From Anaeromyxobacter dehalogenans 2CP-1 (GTDB lineage Bacteria > Myxococcota > Myxococcia > Myxococcales > Anaeromyxobacteraceae): 64,000 nt of DNA. Positions within the stretch are counted from its first letter, which is position 1. Each line of letters begins with the position of its first letter. The stretch lies in assembly GCF_000022145.1 (NCBI RefSeq), contig NC_011891.1, forward strand, positions 124,001 through 188,000, given 5' to 3'. Under the pieces are notes generated by a model, which saw only the letters and a program-made list of their open reading frames with translations, was not told the origin of the DNA and did not search any database. Below are positions 52,858 through 61,127 of the stretch, piece after piece. Position numbers and translations under genes: made by a program.

Positions 52858-53481
52858 TCAGCCGCGCGGGCCGGCGCGCGGGGCGAGCCCGTTCGCGAGC
52901 ACGTGCAGCACGTGCGCGCGCCAGGCCTCGGGCGCGAGCTGCTGGCCGACCATCGGCAGCATCGCCTCCCGCGAGGACGCCACCAGCGCGGCGAGGCCGC
53001 CCACGGTCACGACGGCGAGCACCGGATCGACGCCGCCGTCGGTGCCCTCCGCGATCACCGCCGCCGCCCGCCGGAGCGGGTCGAGCAGCGCCGGCTCGGC
53101 GGTGGTGAGCTGGGACAGGTAGGGGGCGCCGTCCAGGTACTCGCGCACCAGGATCTGCGCGCCCATCGCGTCGTGCATCATGGCGTCGAGGTAGGCGGCG
53201 ATGACCGCCTCCGGACCGCCCGAGCCGTTCTCGACGAAGCGCGACAGCTCGTTCGCCGCCGAGAGCCACACCGCCCGCAGGATGTCGAGGTAGAGGGCCC
53301 GCTTGGAGGCCCAGTGGCGATAGATGAGCGCCACGTTGCAGGACGCACCGCGTGCGATCCCCTGCACGCGGGCACCGTGGTACCCCCGCTTCGAGAACTC
53401 GGCCCTGGCCGCGTCCCAGATCCGCTCCGCGATCCCGGCCCGCGGAGGACCGATACGGCGGGTAGCCACCGATCCGTCCAT
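52858..53481 (-). CDS. TetR family transcriptional regulator
   Basis: 207 residues. N-terminal DNA-binding domain: ERIWDAARAEFSKRGYHGARVQGIARGASCNVALIYRHWASKRALYLDIL, a standard TetR helix-turn-helix with TxxxIY changed to CNVALIYRHW. The C-terminal ligand domain is helical (AVIAAYLDAMMHDAMG, LTTAEPALLDPL). Start ATG at 53481 with a promoter directly upstream whose -35 lies inside a perfect 11-bp palindrome, so autoregulation is likely. It is divergent from dinB by 91 bases. Effector unknown. Confidence 0.9.
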   Translation of the reverse strand: MDGSVATRRIGPPRAGIAERIWDAARAEFSKRGYHGARVQGIARGASCNVALIYRHWASKRALYLDILRAVWLSAANELSRFVENGSGGPEAVIAAYLDAMMHDAMGAQILVREYLDGAPYLSQLTTAEPALLDPLRRAAAVIAEGTDGGVDPVLAVVTVGGLAALVASSREAMLPMVGQQLAPEAWRAHVLHVLANGLAPRAGPRG

Positions 53482-53490
53482 GCAAGCCGC

Positions 53491-53519
53491 TACTTACCGG
53501 GCCACTTGATCAGGATCAA
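53491..53519 (-). promoter_or_regulatory. tetR-family gene promoter
   Basis: TTGATC (53519-53514), 17-bp spacer, TAAGTA (53496-53491), 9 bases to the ATG. The -35 lies in the right arm of the palindrome at 53501-53524. Confidence 0.65.
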
Positions 53520-53524
53520 GTGGC
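53501..53524. promoter_or_regulatory. Perfect palindrome, likely TetR operator
   Basis: GCCACTTGATC, two bases, GATCAAGTGGC: an 11-bp inverted repeat with a 2-bp centre. It covers the -35 of the tetR gene and ends 12 bases before the -35 of dinB, so one bound dimer could affect both. Confidence 0.75.
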
Positions 53525-53536
53525 GCGGCGTCCCCG

Positions 53537-53565
53537 TTGGGCACGGCAGGGGGTTGTCCTATGTA
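53537..53565 (+). promoter_or_regulatory. dinB promoter
   Basis: TTGGGC (53537-53542), 17-bp spacer, TATGTA (53560-53565), 7 bases to the ATG at 53573. The -10 overlaps a TGTACA palindrome. Confidence 0.6.
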
Positions 53566-53572
53566 CAGGGCG

Positions 53573-54817
53573 ATGGATCCGGGGCCCCGCACCATCCTCC
53601 ACCTCGACCTCGACGCGTTCTACGCGTCGGTGGAGCAGCTCGACCACCCCGAGCTGCGCGGCCGGCCGGTGATCGTGGGGGGGACCGGCAACCGAGGGGT
53701 GGTGTGCGCGGCGAGCTACGAGGCGCGGAAGTTCGGCGTCCGCTCGGCGCTGCCCACGGCCCGGGCCCGCCGGCTCTGCCCGGACGGCGTGTTCCTCCCG
53801 CCCCGGTTCGGCCGCTACTCGGAGCTGTCGCGGCGGGTGTTCGACGTCTACCGGCGCTACACGCCGCTGGTGGAGCCGCTCTCGCTCGACGAGGCGTTCC
53901 TCGACGTCAGCGCCAGCCGGGCGCTGCACGGCACCGGGCCGGAGATCGCGCGGGCCATCAAGGTGGCGGTCCGGGGCGAGTGCGGCCTGGCGGTGTCGGC
54001 CGGCGTGGCCGAGGTGAAGATGGCGGCCAAGATCGCCACCGACCTCGGCAAGCCGGACGGGCTGGTGGTGGTGCCGGCGGGCGGCGTGGCGGCGTTCCTG
54101 GCGCCCTTGCCGGTGGGGCGGCTGTGGGGCGTGGGCGAGGTGACCGAGGCCACGCTCCGGCGCATCGGCGTCGCCACCATCGGCGACCTCGCCCGCATGC
54201 CGGAGTCGGCGCTCGCCGCGGCGCTCGGGCCCAACCACGCGCGCGGGCTGCGCGCGCTCGCGCGAGGCGAGGACGCGCGCGAGGTGGTGCCGGACGAGGA
54301 GGCGAAGTCGGTCGGGGCCGAGGACACCTTCGACCACGACCTGCTCGGCCGCACGGCGCTCGAGCGCGAGCTGCTCGCGCAGGCGGGCACGGTGGGGCGG
54401 CGGCTCCGCGCGGCCGGGCTCGCCGGCCACGTGGTGACGCTCAAGGTGAAGTACGCCGACTTCACGCTGGTGACGCGCCGGGTGACGCTCGAGCGGGCCA
54501 CCGACGACGACCGCGCCATCTTCGAGGCGGCGCGCGCGCAGCTCGAGCGCGTGGACCTGCGCCGGCCGGTGCGCCTCACCGGCATCTCGGTGTCCGGCTT
54601 CGCCGGGGACGAGGAGCGCGGGCAGCTCGGACTCTTCGGTGGGGCGCCCGCTCCCCCGCCGCCCGAGGCGTCCCGGCGCAAGGCGCTCAACGCGGCGCTC
54701 GACGCGCTGGCGGGCCGCTTCGGGGAGGGCGCGGTGACGCGGGCCGACCTGGCCGGCCGGCCGCCCCGGCGGCGCCACGGGGATCCCGGGGACGGCGGCG
54801 AGGATCCCGACCGGTGA
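53573..54817 (+). CDS. dinB: DNA polymerase IV (Y-family)
   Basis: 414 residues. An error-prone translesion polymerase. HLDLDAFYASVEQ (catalytic Asp, residues 8-20), VCAASYEARKFGVRSALP, LSLDEAFLDVS (catalytic Asp-Glu near 104), LAVSAGVAEVKMAAKIATD, then helix-hairpin-helix LWGVGEVTEATLRRIGV and a little-finger domain (ERELLAQAGTVGRRLRAAG). The last 40 residues are Arg/Pro-rich with no beta-clamp motif I can be sure of; ERGQLGLFGG near 360 is a good candidate (QLGLF). Start ATG at 53573 is chosen because a promoter ends 7 bases before it; ATG at 53561 and a GTG further up overlap that promoter. Confidence 0.94.
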   Translation: MDPGPRTILHLDLDAFYASVEQLDHPELRGRPVIVGGTGNRGVVCAASYEARKFGVRSALPTARARRLCPDGVFLPPRFGRYSELSRRVFDVYRRYTPLVEPLSLDEAFLDVSASRALHGTGPEIARAIKVAVRGECGLAVSAGVAEVKMAAKIATDLGKPDGLVVVPAGGVAAFLAPLPVGRLWGVGEVTEATLRRIGVATIGDLARMPESALAAALGPNHARGLRALARGEDAREVVPDEEAKSVGAEDTFDHDLLGRTALERELLAQAGTVGRRLRAAGLAGHVVTLKVKYADFTLVTRRVTLERATDDDRAIFEAARAQLERVDLRRPVRLTGISVSGFAGDEERGQLGLFGGAPAPPPPEASRRKALNAALDALAGRFGEGAVTRADLAGRPPRRRHGDPGDGGEDPDR

Positions 54818-54865
54818 GGGAGCCGCGGTTTGCCCCGTGGCGCGCGGCGCCGCAGGTTGACGGGC

Positions 54866-55729
54866 ATGGCCGCAGCCATACGTCCGGGCGAGGACCTCGC
54901 CATCCGGGAGCGGAGCCAGGGGGAGCTCGACGCGCGGGCGACCGCGCTGCGGGCGCTCGCCGGCTCGGGCGTCCCCTTCCTGGTGGCCGGGGCGTACGCG
55001 TTCTTCGAGTACACCGGCATCTTCCGGGACACGAAGGACCTCGACCTGTTCCTGCGGGAGAAGGACCTCGAGGCCGCCTTCCGCGTGCTCGAGGAGGCGG
55101 GCTTCCGCACCGAGCTCACCGACGCGGGCTGGATCGGCAAGGCCTGGCAGGGCGAGTGGTTCGTGGACCTCATCTTCTCGTCGGGCAACGGCGTGGCGGT
55201 GGTGGACGACCTCTGGTTCACTCACGCGCGGCCGGGGCGGGTGATGGACGTGGAGGTGCTGCTCGCGCCGCCCGAGGAGATCATCTGGTCGAAGAGCTTC
55301 GTGCTCGAGCGCGAGCGCTACGACGGCGCCGACGTGAACCACCTGCTGCACGTCTGCGGCCCCGGCATGGACTGGGACCGGCTGCTCCAGCGGTTCGACC
55401 GGTACTGGGAGGTGCTGTTCTCGCACCTGCTGCTGTTCCAGTTCGCGTACCCGGGGGCGCGCTCCACCGTGCCGGACTGGGTGACCGAGGAGCTGGTGGG
55501 CCGCACGCTCGAGAACCTGCGCTCCGGCGACCACCCGGTGGCGATGTGCCGGGGGAGCCTCATGTCTCGCGTGCAGTACCAGCACGACGTGGACCGGCTC
55601 GGGCTCCACGACGGGCGCCGCTGGGACGAGGCGGAGCGGGGGCCGGCGGGGAGGGCGGGACATGGCGGAGCAGCAGGCACCGACGCAGCAGCAGGCGGAG
55701 CGGACGTTTCGCCTGGCGGCGGCGGCTGA
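54866..55729 (+). CDS. Nucleotidyltransferase-fold protein (AbiEii/MNT-like)
   Basis: 287 residues. VAGAYAFFEYTGIFRDTKDLDLFL near 40-62 fits the nucleotidyltransferase pattern G-(G/A)-x(n)-R-x-T-x-D-h-D, with DLIFSSGNGVAVVDD after it. Such folds occur in toxin/antitoxin systems, tRNA or kanamycin-type transferases and housekeeping enzymes. No antitoxin gene is adjacent, so it is probably not a toxin. The C-terminal 40 residues (GPAGRAGHGGAAG...) are low complexity because the frame overlaps the next gene by 68 bases. ATG 54866 is chosen as the start; the upstream reading lacks a ribosome site. Confidence 0.72.
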   Translation: MAAAIRPGEDLAIRERSQGELDARATALRALAGSGVPFLVAGAYAFFEYTGIFRDTKDLDLFLREKDLEAAFRVLEEAGFRTELTDAGWIGKAWQGEWFVDLIFSSGNGVAVVDDLWFTHARPGRVMDVEVLLAPPEEIIWSKSFVLERERYDGADVNHLLHVCGPGMDWDRLLQRFDRYWEVLFSHLLLFQFAYPGARSTVPDWVTEELVGRTLENLRSGDHPVAMCRGSLMSRVQYQHDVDRLGLHDGRRWDEAERGPAGRAGHGGAAGTDAAAGGADVSPGGGG

Positions 55730-56417
55730 CCTGCACTGCCGCTCCGACCAGCACGGCCGGTTCCGCGAGCTGGTGCGGATGGTGAACGGCGAGGCCGAGG
55801 GGCTGGTCCTCGCCGGCGACCTCACCGACCACGGCACGCTCGACGAGGCGAAGACGCTCGCGGAGGTGCTCTCGCAGCTCCGCGTCCCCTGCGCCGCGGT
55901 GCTCGGGAACCACGACTACGAGGGCGGCGTGGTGCGCGACATCTGCCGGGTGCTGACCGAGGCCAAGGTCACCCTGCTCGACGGGGACCACGCCGTGTTC
56001 GACCGCCGCCTCGGCATCGCCGGCGTGAAGGGGTTCGGGGGCGGCTTCGAGCGCGGGATGCTGCAGGCGTTCGGCGAGCCGGCCATCAAGGCGTTCGTGC
56101 AGGAGGCGGTGAACGAGGCGCTGAAGCTCGAGGCCGCGCTCGCGCAGCTCGAGATCCAGAAGAAGGTGGTGATCATGCACTACGCCCCGGTGTTCGAGAC
56201 CACCGAGGGCGAGGACCTGCAGCTCCGGCCGTTCCTCGGCTCGAGCCGCCTCATCGGGCCGTGCGAGGCGTTCGGGGCGCGGGCCGTCTTCCACGGTCAC
56301 TCGCACCACGGCACGCTGGAGGCGCGCACGCCGAAGGGCGTGCCGGTCTACAACGTCGCCATGCCGCTGCTGCGCAAGCTGATGGACGACCGGCGCTTCC
56401 GCGTGTTCGAGCTGTAG
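55662..56417 (+). CDS. Calcineurin-like metallophosphoesterase
   Basis: 251 residues. DLHC (Asp-x-His) near 22, GDLTDHG near 50, GNHDYEG near 84, VIMHYAPV near 165 and FHGHSHHG near 210: the full two-metal phosphoesterase set. Substrate unknown. ATG with a GGAGGG ribosome site. It overlaps the nucleotidyltransferase by 68 bases in another frame, so the two are translated from one message. Confidence 0.88.
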   Translation: MAEQQAPTQQQAERTFRLAAAADLHCRSDQHGRFRELVRMVNGEAEGLVLAGDLTDHGTLDEAKTLAEVLSQLRVPCAAVLGNHDYEGGVVRDICRVLTEAKVTLLDGDHAVFDRRLGIAGVKGFGGGFERGMLQAFGEPAIKAFVQEAVNEALKLEAALAQLEIQKKVVIMHYAPVFETTEGEDLQLRPFLGSSRLIGPCEAFGARAVFHGHSHHGTLEARTPKGVPVYNVAMPLLRKLMDDRRFRVFEL

Positions 56418-56556
56418 CCCTTCGACTCCGGCGCGCTCATCAGGGTGACCCTTCGACTCCGGCGGGCCTGCGGCCCGCCTACGCTCAGGGAGAGCGGAGA
56501 TCGATGGCGCTCATCCCGAGCGTAGCGCGGCCTCGAGGCCGCGCGGAGTCGAGGGA
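56418..56556. repeat. Convergent-gene repeat element, copy 2
   Basis: It fills the gap between the phosphoesterase stop and the response-regulator stop. Two forward TTCGACTCCGG starts (56421, 56452) and one reversed copy, in which CCGAGCGTAGCGCGGCCTCG leads to CGCGCGGAGTCGAGGG. The forward and reversed copies form a large inverted structure. The core matches 9856-9950. Confidence 0.75.
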
Positions 56557-56937
56557 TCAGTGCCGCATGGGCGGCGGCCCGGCGGCCTTGCGCACGCGCT
56601 CCAGGATCTCGTCCATCCCCACCGACTTCGGGATGTAGCCCTGGGCGCCGAGCAGCTCGGCCTCCCACTCGAAGCCGTACGCGGACAGGATGAGGATCGG
56701 GATCGCGGCGCTCTTCGCGTCGCCGCGCATCCGCTCCATCACGCCCCAGCCGTCGAGCACCGGCATCTTGAGGTCGAGCAGCACGATGCCCGGCGCCTCC
56801 TCGTCCACCTTGGCGAGCGCGACCTCGCCGTTCTCGGCCTGCTGGACCGGGTAGCCGGCGTCCACGAGCACCTCGGAGAGCGCCTCGCGGAAGTCGTCGT
56901 CGTCGTCCACCACCAGGATGTACTGGCCCGGGGTCAT
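56557..56937 (-). CDS. Single-domain response regulator (CheY-like receiver)
   Basis: 126 residues, receiver only. VVDDDDDFREAL (acidic pocket), LDLKMPVLDG with acceptor Asp near 54, ILSAYGFE (Ser) and YIPKSVGMDE (Lys). It overlaps the DHH gene stop by ATGA, so it is coupled to a phosphoesterase and not to a kinase. Confidence 0.9.
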   Translation of the reverse strand: MTPGQYILVVDDDDDFREALSEVLVDAGYPVQQAENGEVALAKVDEEAPGIVLLDLKMPVLDGWGVMERMRGDAKSAAIPILILSAYGFEWEAELLGAQGYIPKSVGMDEILERVRKAAGPPPMRH

Positions 56938-57899
56938 GGTGCGTTCGGCTCCCCCCGGAGCGCGGAGGCGATCTCCGCGGCGATCCGGCGCGCGTCCGCC
57001 AGCCGGTCCGGCGCGAGCGACACCGCACCGACCACCGGGTGCCCGCCGCCGCCGTACCGCTCGCAGAGCTTGGAGATGTCGTGCGTGCGCTGCTCGCGGG
57101 CCCAGGGGTTCGAGCCCACCGACACCTTGGTTCGCTTCGGATCCTTCGACACGACCACCGTGTAGCGCGCCTCCGGGAACAGATCGTAGGCGATGAACTT
57201 GTTCGCGGCCTCGAGGCCGGTGTCGCCGAGGTCGATCTCCACCACCCCGTCCCGCACCCTGGCCTGGCGCCGCACCACGTCGATGGCGCCGCGGTGCCGC
57301 TCCAGGATCGGCGCGAGCGGCCCGGTCACCCAGTCCTGCGCCGCGATCTCGGCGAGCGGCAGCCGCTGCATGGCGCCGATGAGCCGGGTCGGGAGCGCCG
57401 GGTCCTTGGTGGCCTCGAGCAGCGTCATGATGCGGAGCGCGGGCGCCTCGAGCCGCACCGCCACCGCGGCCGACTCGAAGCGGGCCGCGTCGATGACGTC
57501 GGCCCAGCGCACCAGCTCGTCCAGCTCGGCGGCGCGCCAGCCGAACCGGTCCGCCAGCGTGCGCGCGATGAAGCCGGTGCAGCTCGGCGCGGCCGGGTCC
57601 CAGAACTTCCGGCCGGTCGCGTCCCGCTCGAACGACGCGCGGTCCGCGGGCGTCGGGAACGCGCTGGCGTGGTGGTCGAACCACCAGTCGAGGCGGGGCG
57701 AGTAGCGGAAGTCGACGCACGCGTTCACGTCCGCGCCGAAGGCGTCGGCGGGGAACGCGTCGCCCTGCTGGTGCTGCACGGGGCGGTAGCGGACGCCGGC
57801 GAGGCGCGCCCCCTCGCGCTCCTGGAACCAGCGTCCGAAGAGGGCGGCCGAGGCGCAGCCGTCGAAGCAGTTGCCGTGGTAGAGGAGCTCGAGCTGCAT
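56934..57899 (-). CDS. DHH family phosphoesterase
   Basis: 321 residues. NCFDGCASA (motif I Asp), VDFRYSPRLDWWFDHHAS (DHH motif near 75), a central DRASFERDATGRKFWD and the DHHA1 motif ERYGGGGHPVVGAV near 285. These are the two domains of NrnA/GdpP-type enzymes, which degrade short oligonucleotides or cyclic dinucleotides. No GAF/PAS sensor is present, so it is more likely an NrnA-type nanoRNase or pApA hydrolase. Start ATG at 57899. Confidence 0.88.
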   Translation of the reverse strand: MQLELLYHGNCFDGCASAALFGRWFQEREGARLAGVRYRPVQHQQGDAFPADAFGADVNACVDFRYSPRLDWWFDHHASAFPTPADRASFERDATGRKFWDPAAPSCTGFIARTLADRFGWRAAELDELVRWADVIDAARFESAAVAVRLEAPALRIMTLLEATKDPALPTRLIGAMQRLPLAEIAAQDWVTGPLAPILERHRGAIDVVRRQARVRDGVVEIDLGDTGLEAANKFIAYDLFPEARYTVVVSKDPKRTKVSVGSNPWAREQRTHDISKLCERYGGGGHPVVGAVSLAPDRLADARRIAAEIASALRGEPNAP

Positions 57900-57911
57900 G
57901 GCGGGCCGGGC

Positions 57912-57941
57912 AATCTAGTGACGTCGGGAGCATAGCGTCAA
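57912..57941 (-). promoter_or_regulatory. DHH phosphoesterase promoter
   Basis: TTGACG (57941-57936), 18-bp spacer, TAGATT (57917-57912), 12 bases to the ATG. Confidence 0.55.
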
Positions 57942-58182
57942 CGCGTGTTGCAGGCCCGGCCGGCGATCTGTACCCAGAGGGGGAAGCCGCGTCGGCGCCT
58001 GCCTCCGGCGCGGGCCGCGCGTGCGCGCGCGTTCTCTGTGGGTGAACACGCTCGGAGCGTGCGGGGCGGGGGTCCGGCGGCCGGCGCGGGGCGCGCGAGC
58101 CCTCGCCCCCGCCGCCACGGGCGCGCCCGGCCCCGGCCCCGCCGGCGCGCGCCGAAGGTGGCGGGCCCGGGTTTCGCCGGGT
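57942..58182. other. Intergenic region between the DHH gene and hprK
   Basis: Outside the two promoter elements I see no gene. It holds a run of alternating GC dinucleotides (GCGCGTGCGCGCGCG near 58014-58030) and several short GC stems. Confidence 0.4.
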
Positions 58183-58188
58183 TAGACT
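58183..58188 (+). promoter_or_regulatory. -10 element of hprK
   Basis: TAGACT, 9 bases before the ATG at 58198; no -35 seen. Confidence 0.5.
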
Positions 58189-58197
58189 CGGCACCCC

Positions 58198-59163
58198 ATG
58201 GATGCGATCCGCGTCGGGGCGCTCCTCGACGACACCAAGTTCGATCTGCGGCTCACGCTCGTCGCGGGCAAGCAGGGCCTGTCGCGCCGGATCAGCTCCT
58301 CGCGCATCCAGAAGCCCGGGCTGGTGCTCGCCGGCTTCACCGAGTACCTGCACAAGGAGCGCGTGCAGGTGTTCGGGAACACCGAGATGAGCTACCTCGC
58401 CACCCTGCCGCGCGAGCGCTCGGTCGAGGTGCTGCGCAGCTTCTTCGGCCAGGACGTCTCCTGCCTGGTGGTGACGAAGGGGCTGCAGCCGCCGCCCGAG
58501 ATGATGGCCGCGGCGGACGAGGCGGGGGTGCCGCTGCTCCGCACCAGCCACCTCTCCTCCAACTTCATCGAGTCGGTGCAGAACTGCCTGGAGGACGTGC
58601 TCACCGCGCAGACCTCCATGCACGGCGTGCTGCTCGACGTGTTCGGCGTCGGGATCCTGCTGCTCGGCAAGTCCGGCATCGGCAAGAGCGAGATCGCGCT
58701 CGACCTCATCATGCGCGGCCACCGCCTGGTGGCCGACGACATCGTGGACGTGAAGCGCAAGACGCCGGAGTCGGTGTTCGGCGCGGGCTCGGAGATCATC
58801 AAGCACCACATGGAGATCCGGGGCCTCGGCATCATCAACATCAAGGACCTGTTCGGCGTCGCCGCCATCCGCGAGCGGAAGAAGATCGAGATCGTGCTCG
58901 AGCTGGTCGAGTGGGATCCGAACGTGGAGTACGACCGGCTCGGCGTCGAGGAGCGCAAGTTCCGCATCCTCGACGTGGAGATCCCGATGCTGGTCGTCCC
59001 GGTCCGGCCGGGCCGCAACATGACCACCATCGTGGAGGTGGCCGCGCGCAACCACCTCCTCAAGCTCCAGGGGCACCACTCCGCCCGCGAGTTCCAGGAG
59101 CGACTGAACCGCGCCATCGCGCTCGCGCCGGGCGGGCGCGTCGGGGAGATCGACGTCGAATGA
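58198..59163 (+). CDS. hprK: HPr kinase/phosphorylase
   Basis: 321 residues. It phosphorylates HPr at a serine (here Ser48 of the HPr at 62590) and reverses this with phosphate. N-terminal domain ([24 protein letters not shown]), Walker A GKSGIGKS (157-164), catalytic LVADDIVDV near 178, then [20 protein letters not shown], the HPrK signature. It is coupled (ATGA) to rapZ. HprK is typical of Firmicutes and occurs in several proteobacterial groups with regulatory PTS. Confidence 0.96.
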   Translation: MDAIRVGALLDDTKFDLRLTLVAGKQGLSRRISSSRIQKPGLVLAGFTEYLHKERVQVFGNTEMSYLATLPRERSVEVLRSFFGQDVSCLVVTKGLQPPPEMMAAADEAGVPLLRTSHLSSNFIESVQNCLEDVLTAQTSMHGVLLDVFGVGILLLGKSGIGKSEIALDLIMRGHRLVADDIVDVKRKTPESVFGAGSEIIKHHMEIRGLGIINIKDLFGVAAIRERKKIEIVLELVEWDPNVEYDRLGVEERKFRILDVEIPMLVVPVRPGRNMTTIVEVAARNHLLKLQGHHSAREFQERLNRAIALAPGGRVGEIDVE

Positions 59164-60044
59164 CCGCCACGGTGAGCCACGCCGGGCCGCAGGTGGTGAT
59201 CCTCACCGGCGTGTCCGGCTCGGGGAAGTCCACCGCGCTGCGCGCGCTGGAGGACGCCGGCTTCTACTGCGTCGACAACCTACCCATCGTCTTCCTCGAG
59301 AAGCTGCTCGAGCTCTCCGGCCACACCGCCGGCGAGGTCTCGCGCATGGCGCTCGTGGTGGACGCGCGCGAGGGGCGCTTCCTGGTGGAGGCGCCGCGGA
59401 TCATCCGCGAGCTCCGCCAGAAGGGCGCCGACGTGGAGGTGCTGTTCCTCGACGCCTCCGACGAGGCGCTGGTCCGGCGCTACTCCGAGACGCGCCGCCG
59501 CCACCCGCTGGCCGGGGAGGGCGGCACCGTCCCCGACGGCATCGCGGCCGAGCGGCTGGCGCTCGCGGACGTGCGCGGCATCGCCGACGAGGTGATCGAC
59601 ACCACCACGCTCAACGTCCACGAGCTGAAGCGGCTCGTCACCCGCCGCTTCGTGGCCGGCGAGGGCGCGAAGCTGGGCGTGACGCTCGTGTCCTTCGGGT
59701 TCCGGTTCGGCATCCCGACGCACGCCGACCTGGTGCTCGACGTGCGCTTCCTGCCGAACCCGTTCTTCGTGCCGGAGCTGAAGCCGCACCCCGGGACGGA
59801 TCCGCGCGTGGCGGAGTTCGTGCTGGGCCAGGCGGACGCGAAGGCGTTCCTGGAGCGGCTCACGGACCTGCTCGGCTTCCTGCTGCCGCGCTACCGGAAC
59901 GAGGGGAAGAGCTACCTCACGATCGCCATCGGCTGCACCGGCGGCAAGCACCGCTCGGTGGCGCTCGCCGCCGCGCTCGCCGAGCGGCTCGAGGGCTCCG
60001 GCCAGCCGGTCCGGCTCTGGCACCGCGACGTCGAGAAGGAGTAG
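59160..60044 (+). CDS. rapZ: RNase adapter protein RapZ / YvcJ-type nucleotide-binding protein
   Basis: 294 residues. Walker A GVSGSGKS (17-24), [10 protein letters not shown] (38-47), [33 protein letters not shown], and the C-terminal [16 protein letters not shown] and [16 protein letters not shown] (basic and zinc-type RNA-binding part). In E. coli it adapts GlmZ RNA to RNase E; in other bacteria the role is unclear. It starts in the ATGA overlap with hprK. Confidence 0.95.
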   Translation: MTATVSHAGPQVVILTGVSGSGKSTALRALEDAGFYCVDNLPIVFLEKLLELSGHTAGEVSRMALVVDAREGRFLVEAPRIIRELRQKGADVEVLFLDASDEALVRRYSETRRRHPLAGEGGTVPDGIAAERLALADVRGIADEVIDTTTLNVHELKRLVTRRFVAGEGAKLGVTLVSFGFRFGIPTHADLVLDVRFLPNPFFVPELKPHPGTDPRVAEFVLGQADAKAFLERLTDLLGFLLPRYRNEGKSYLTIAIGCTGGKHRSVALAAALAERLEGSGQPVRLWHRDVEKE

Positions 60045-60086
60045 CCGCGCCCGGGCGTTCGGCGCTGGCCGCCGGGGCCCGCGGCG

Positions 60087-60094
60087 TATATGGT
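60087..60094 (+). promoter_or_regulatory. Likely -10 region of PTS IIA gene
   Basis: TATATGGT with overlapping hexamers; leader about 55 bases to the ATG at 60157. Confidence 0.35.
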
Positions 60095-60156
60095 ACGCGC
60101 GCGCCGGGGGGGCCGGACGCGGCCGGCCGCTCATCCGCCGCGAGGACGCTGAGGAC

Positions 60157-60573
60157 ATGGTCGGACTGGTGGTCGCCACGCACGGACGGCTCGCGGAGGA
60201 GCTCCTGCTCACCGCCGAGGGGATCGTCGGGCGCCTGGAGCGCTGCGAGGCGGTGAGCATCGTGGCCGGCGCGTCGATGGACGAGGCCCGCCAGCACATC
60301 GCCGAGGCGGTGAAGCGGGTCGATCAGGGCAGCGGCGTGCTGGTCCTCACCGACATGTTCGGCGGGACGCCCGCGAACCTGGCGCTCACCTTCCTCGGGG
60401 ACAAGCTGGAGGTCGTCACCGGGGTGAACCTCCCCATGATCATGAAGCTCGCGACCGCGCGGGGCGAGGACGTCTCCCTCCACTCGGTGGCCGAGCTCGT
60501 GACCGCGTACGGGCAGAAGAACATCACCCTCGCCTCCGAGCTGCTGCGCACGCGCGCGCGGAGCCGGACGTAG
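60157..60573 (+). CDS. PTS EIIA component, mannose family
   Basis: 138 residues, one IIA domain. Phosphorylated His9 in VATHGRLAEEL; VLTDMFGGTPANLAL near 63-78 and VVTGVNLPMIMKLA are the mannose-family signature. It passes phosphate from HPr to IIB. It is separate from IIB, unlike fused E. coli ManX. Confidence 0.94.
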   Translation: MVGLVVATHGRLAEELLLTAEGIVGRLERCEAVSIVAGASMDEARQHIAEAVKRVDQGSGVLVLTDMFGGTPANLALTFLGDKLEVVTGVNLPMIMKLATARGEDVSLHSVAELVTAYGQKNITLASELLRTRARSRT

Positions 60574-60616
60574 CCGACCGCTGAATGGCCGGCCGGGAGC
60601 GACCGTCGAGTCTCAC

Positions 60617-61111
60617 GTGATCCCCCTGGTCCGCGTCGACAACCGCCTGCTGCACGGCCAGATCCTCGAGACCTGGGTGCCCCGCCTGCGCATCGACCAG
60701 GTGATGGTCGCGGACGACGAGGCGGCCGCCAGCTCGCTCGCGCAGGCGGCCATGACCCTGTGCGTCCCGCCGGAGCTGCCGGTGCGCATCCGCCGGGTGG
60801 CGGAGGTCGACTACGCGGGGCTGGCCGCGGGCGGCGCCAAGGTGCTCCTGCTGGTGCGCGACGTGCCCGGGCTGGCGGCGGCGCGCGCCGCCGGCCTCGG
60901 CGCCGCGCTCGCACCGCGGGTGAATCTGGGCAACCTCCACTTCGGGCCGGGGCGGCGCCTGGTCACGCCCTCGGTGTTCGTGTCGGAGGAGGACCTGTCG
61001 GTCCTGCGCCGGCTTGCCGCGGAAGGCTTCGAGGTGGAAGCTCGCGCGATTCCTTCCGAATCCCCCACGGGTTTGGTCGAGATCGAACGCCGGTACGCCG
61101 CGGGCCATTAG
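60617..61111 (+). CDS. PTS EIIB component, mannose family
   Basis: 164 residues. Phosphorylated His13 in RVDNRLLHGQILETW; IDQVMVADDEAA, LLVRDVPG and NLGNLHFGPG are typical of mannose-family IIB. GTG start 44 bases after IIA. Confidence 0.93.
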   Translation: MIPLVRVDNRLLHGQILETWVPRLRIDQVMVADDEAAASSLAQAAMTLCVPPELPVRIRRVAEVDYAGLAAGGAKVLLLVRDVPGLAAARAAGLGAALAPRVNLGNLHFGPGRRLVTPSVFVSEEDLSVLRRLAAEGFEVEARAIPSESPTGLVEIERRYAAGH

Positions 61112-61113
61112 GT

Positions 61114-61119
61114 TACACT
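61114..61119 (+). promoter_or_regulatory. -10 element of the EIIC gene
   Basis: TACACT, 8 bases before the TTG start; it overlaps the last codons and stop of EIIB, so IIC-IID-HPr-EI may have an internal leaderless promoter. Confidence 0.4.
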
Positions 61120-61127
61120 CGTCCGGC

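Noticed and set aside
53560-53571. LexA box at dinB (CCTATGTACAGG)
   Set aside because: The half-sites do not fit LexA boxes I know from E. coli, Bacillus or Geobacter; the TGTACA palindrome overlaps the -10 and may be chance.
54866-55729. AbiE-type or MNT toxin-antitoxin system around the nucleotidyltransferase
   Set aside because: No antitoxin (HEPN, AbiEi) gene is adjacent; neighbours are dinB and a phosphoesterase, so a housekeeping role is more likely.
57915-58118. A 67-codon frame between the DHH gene and hprK
   Set aside because: Arg/Pro/Ala-rich, overlaps the DHH promoter, with no ribosome site or recognisable pattern.
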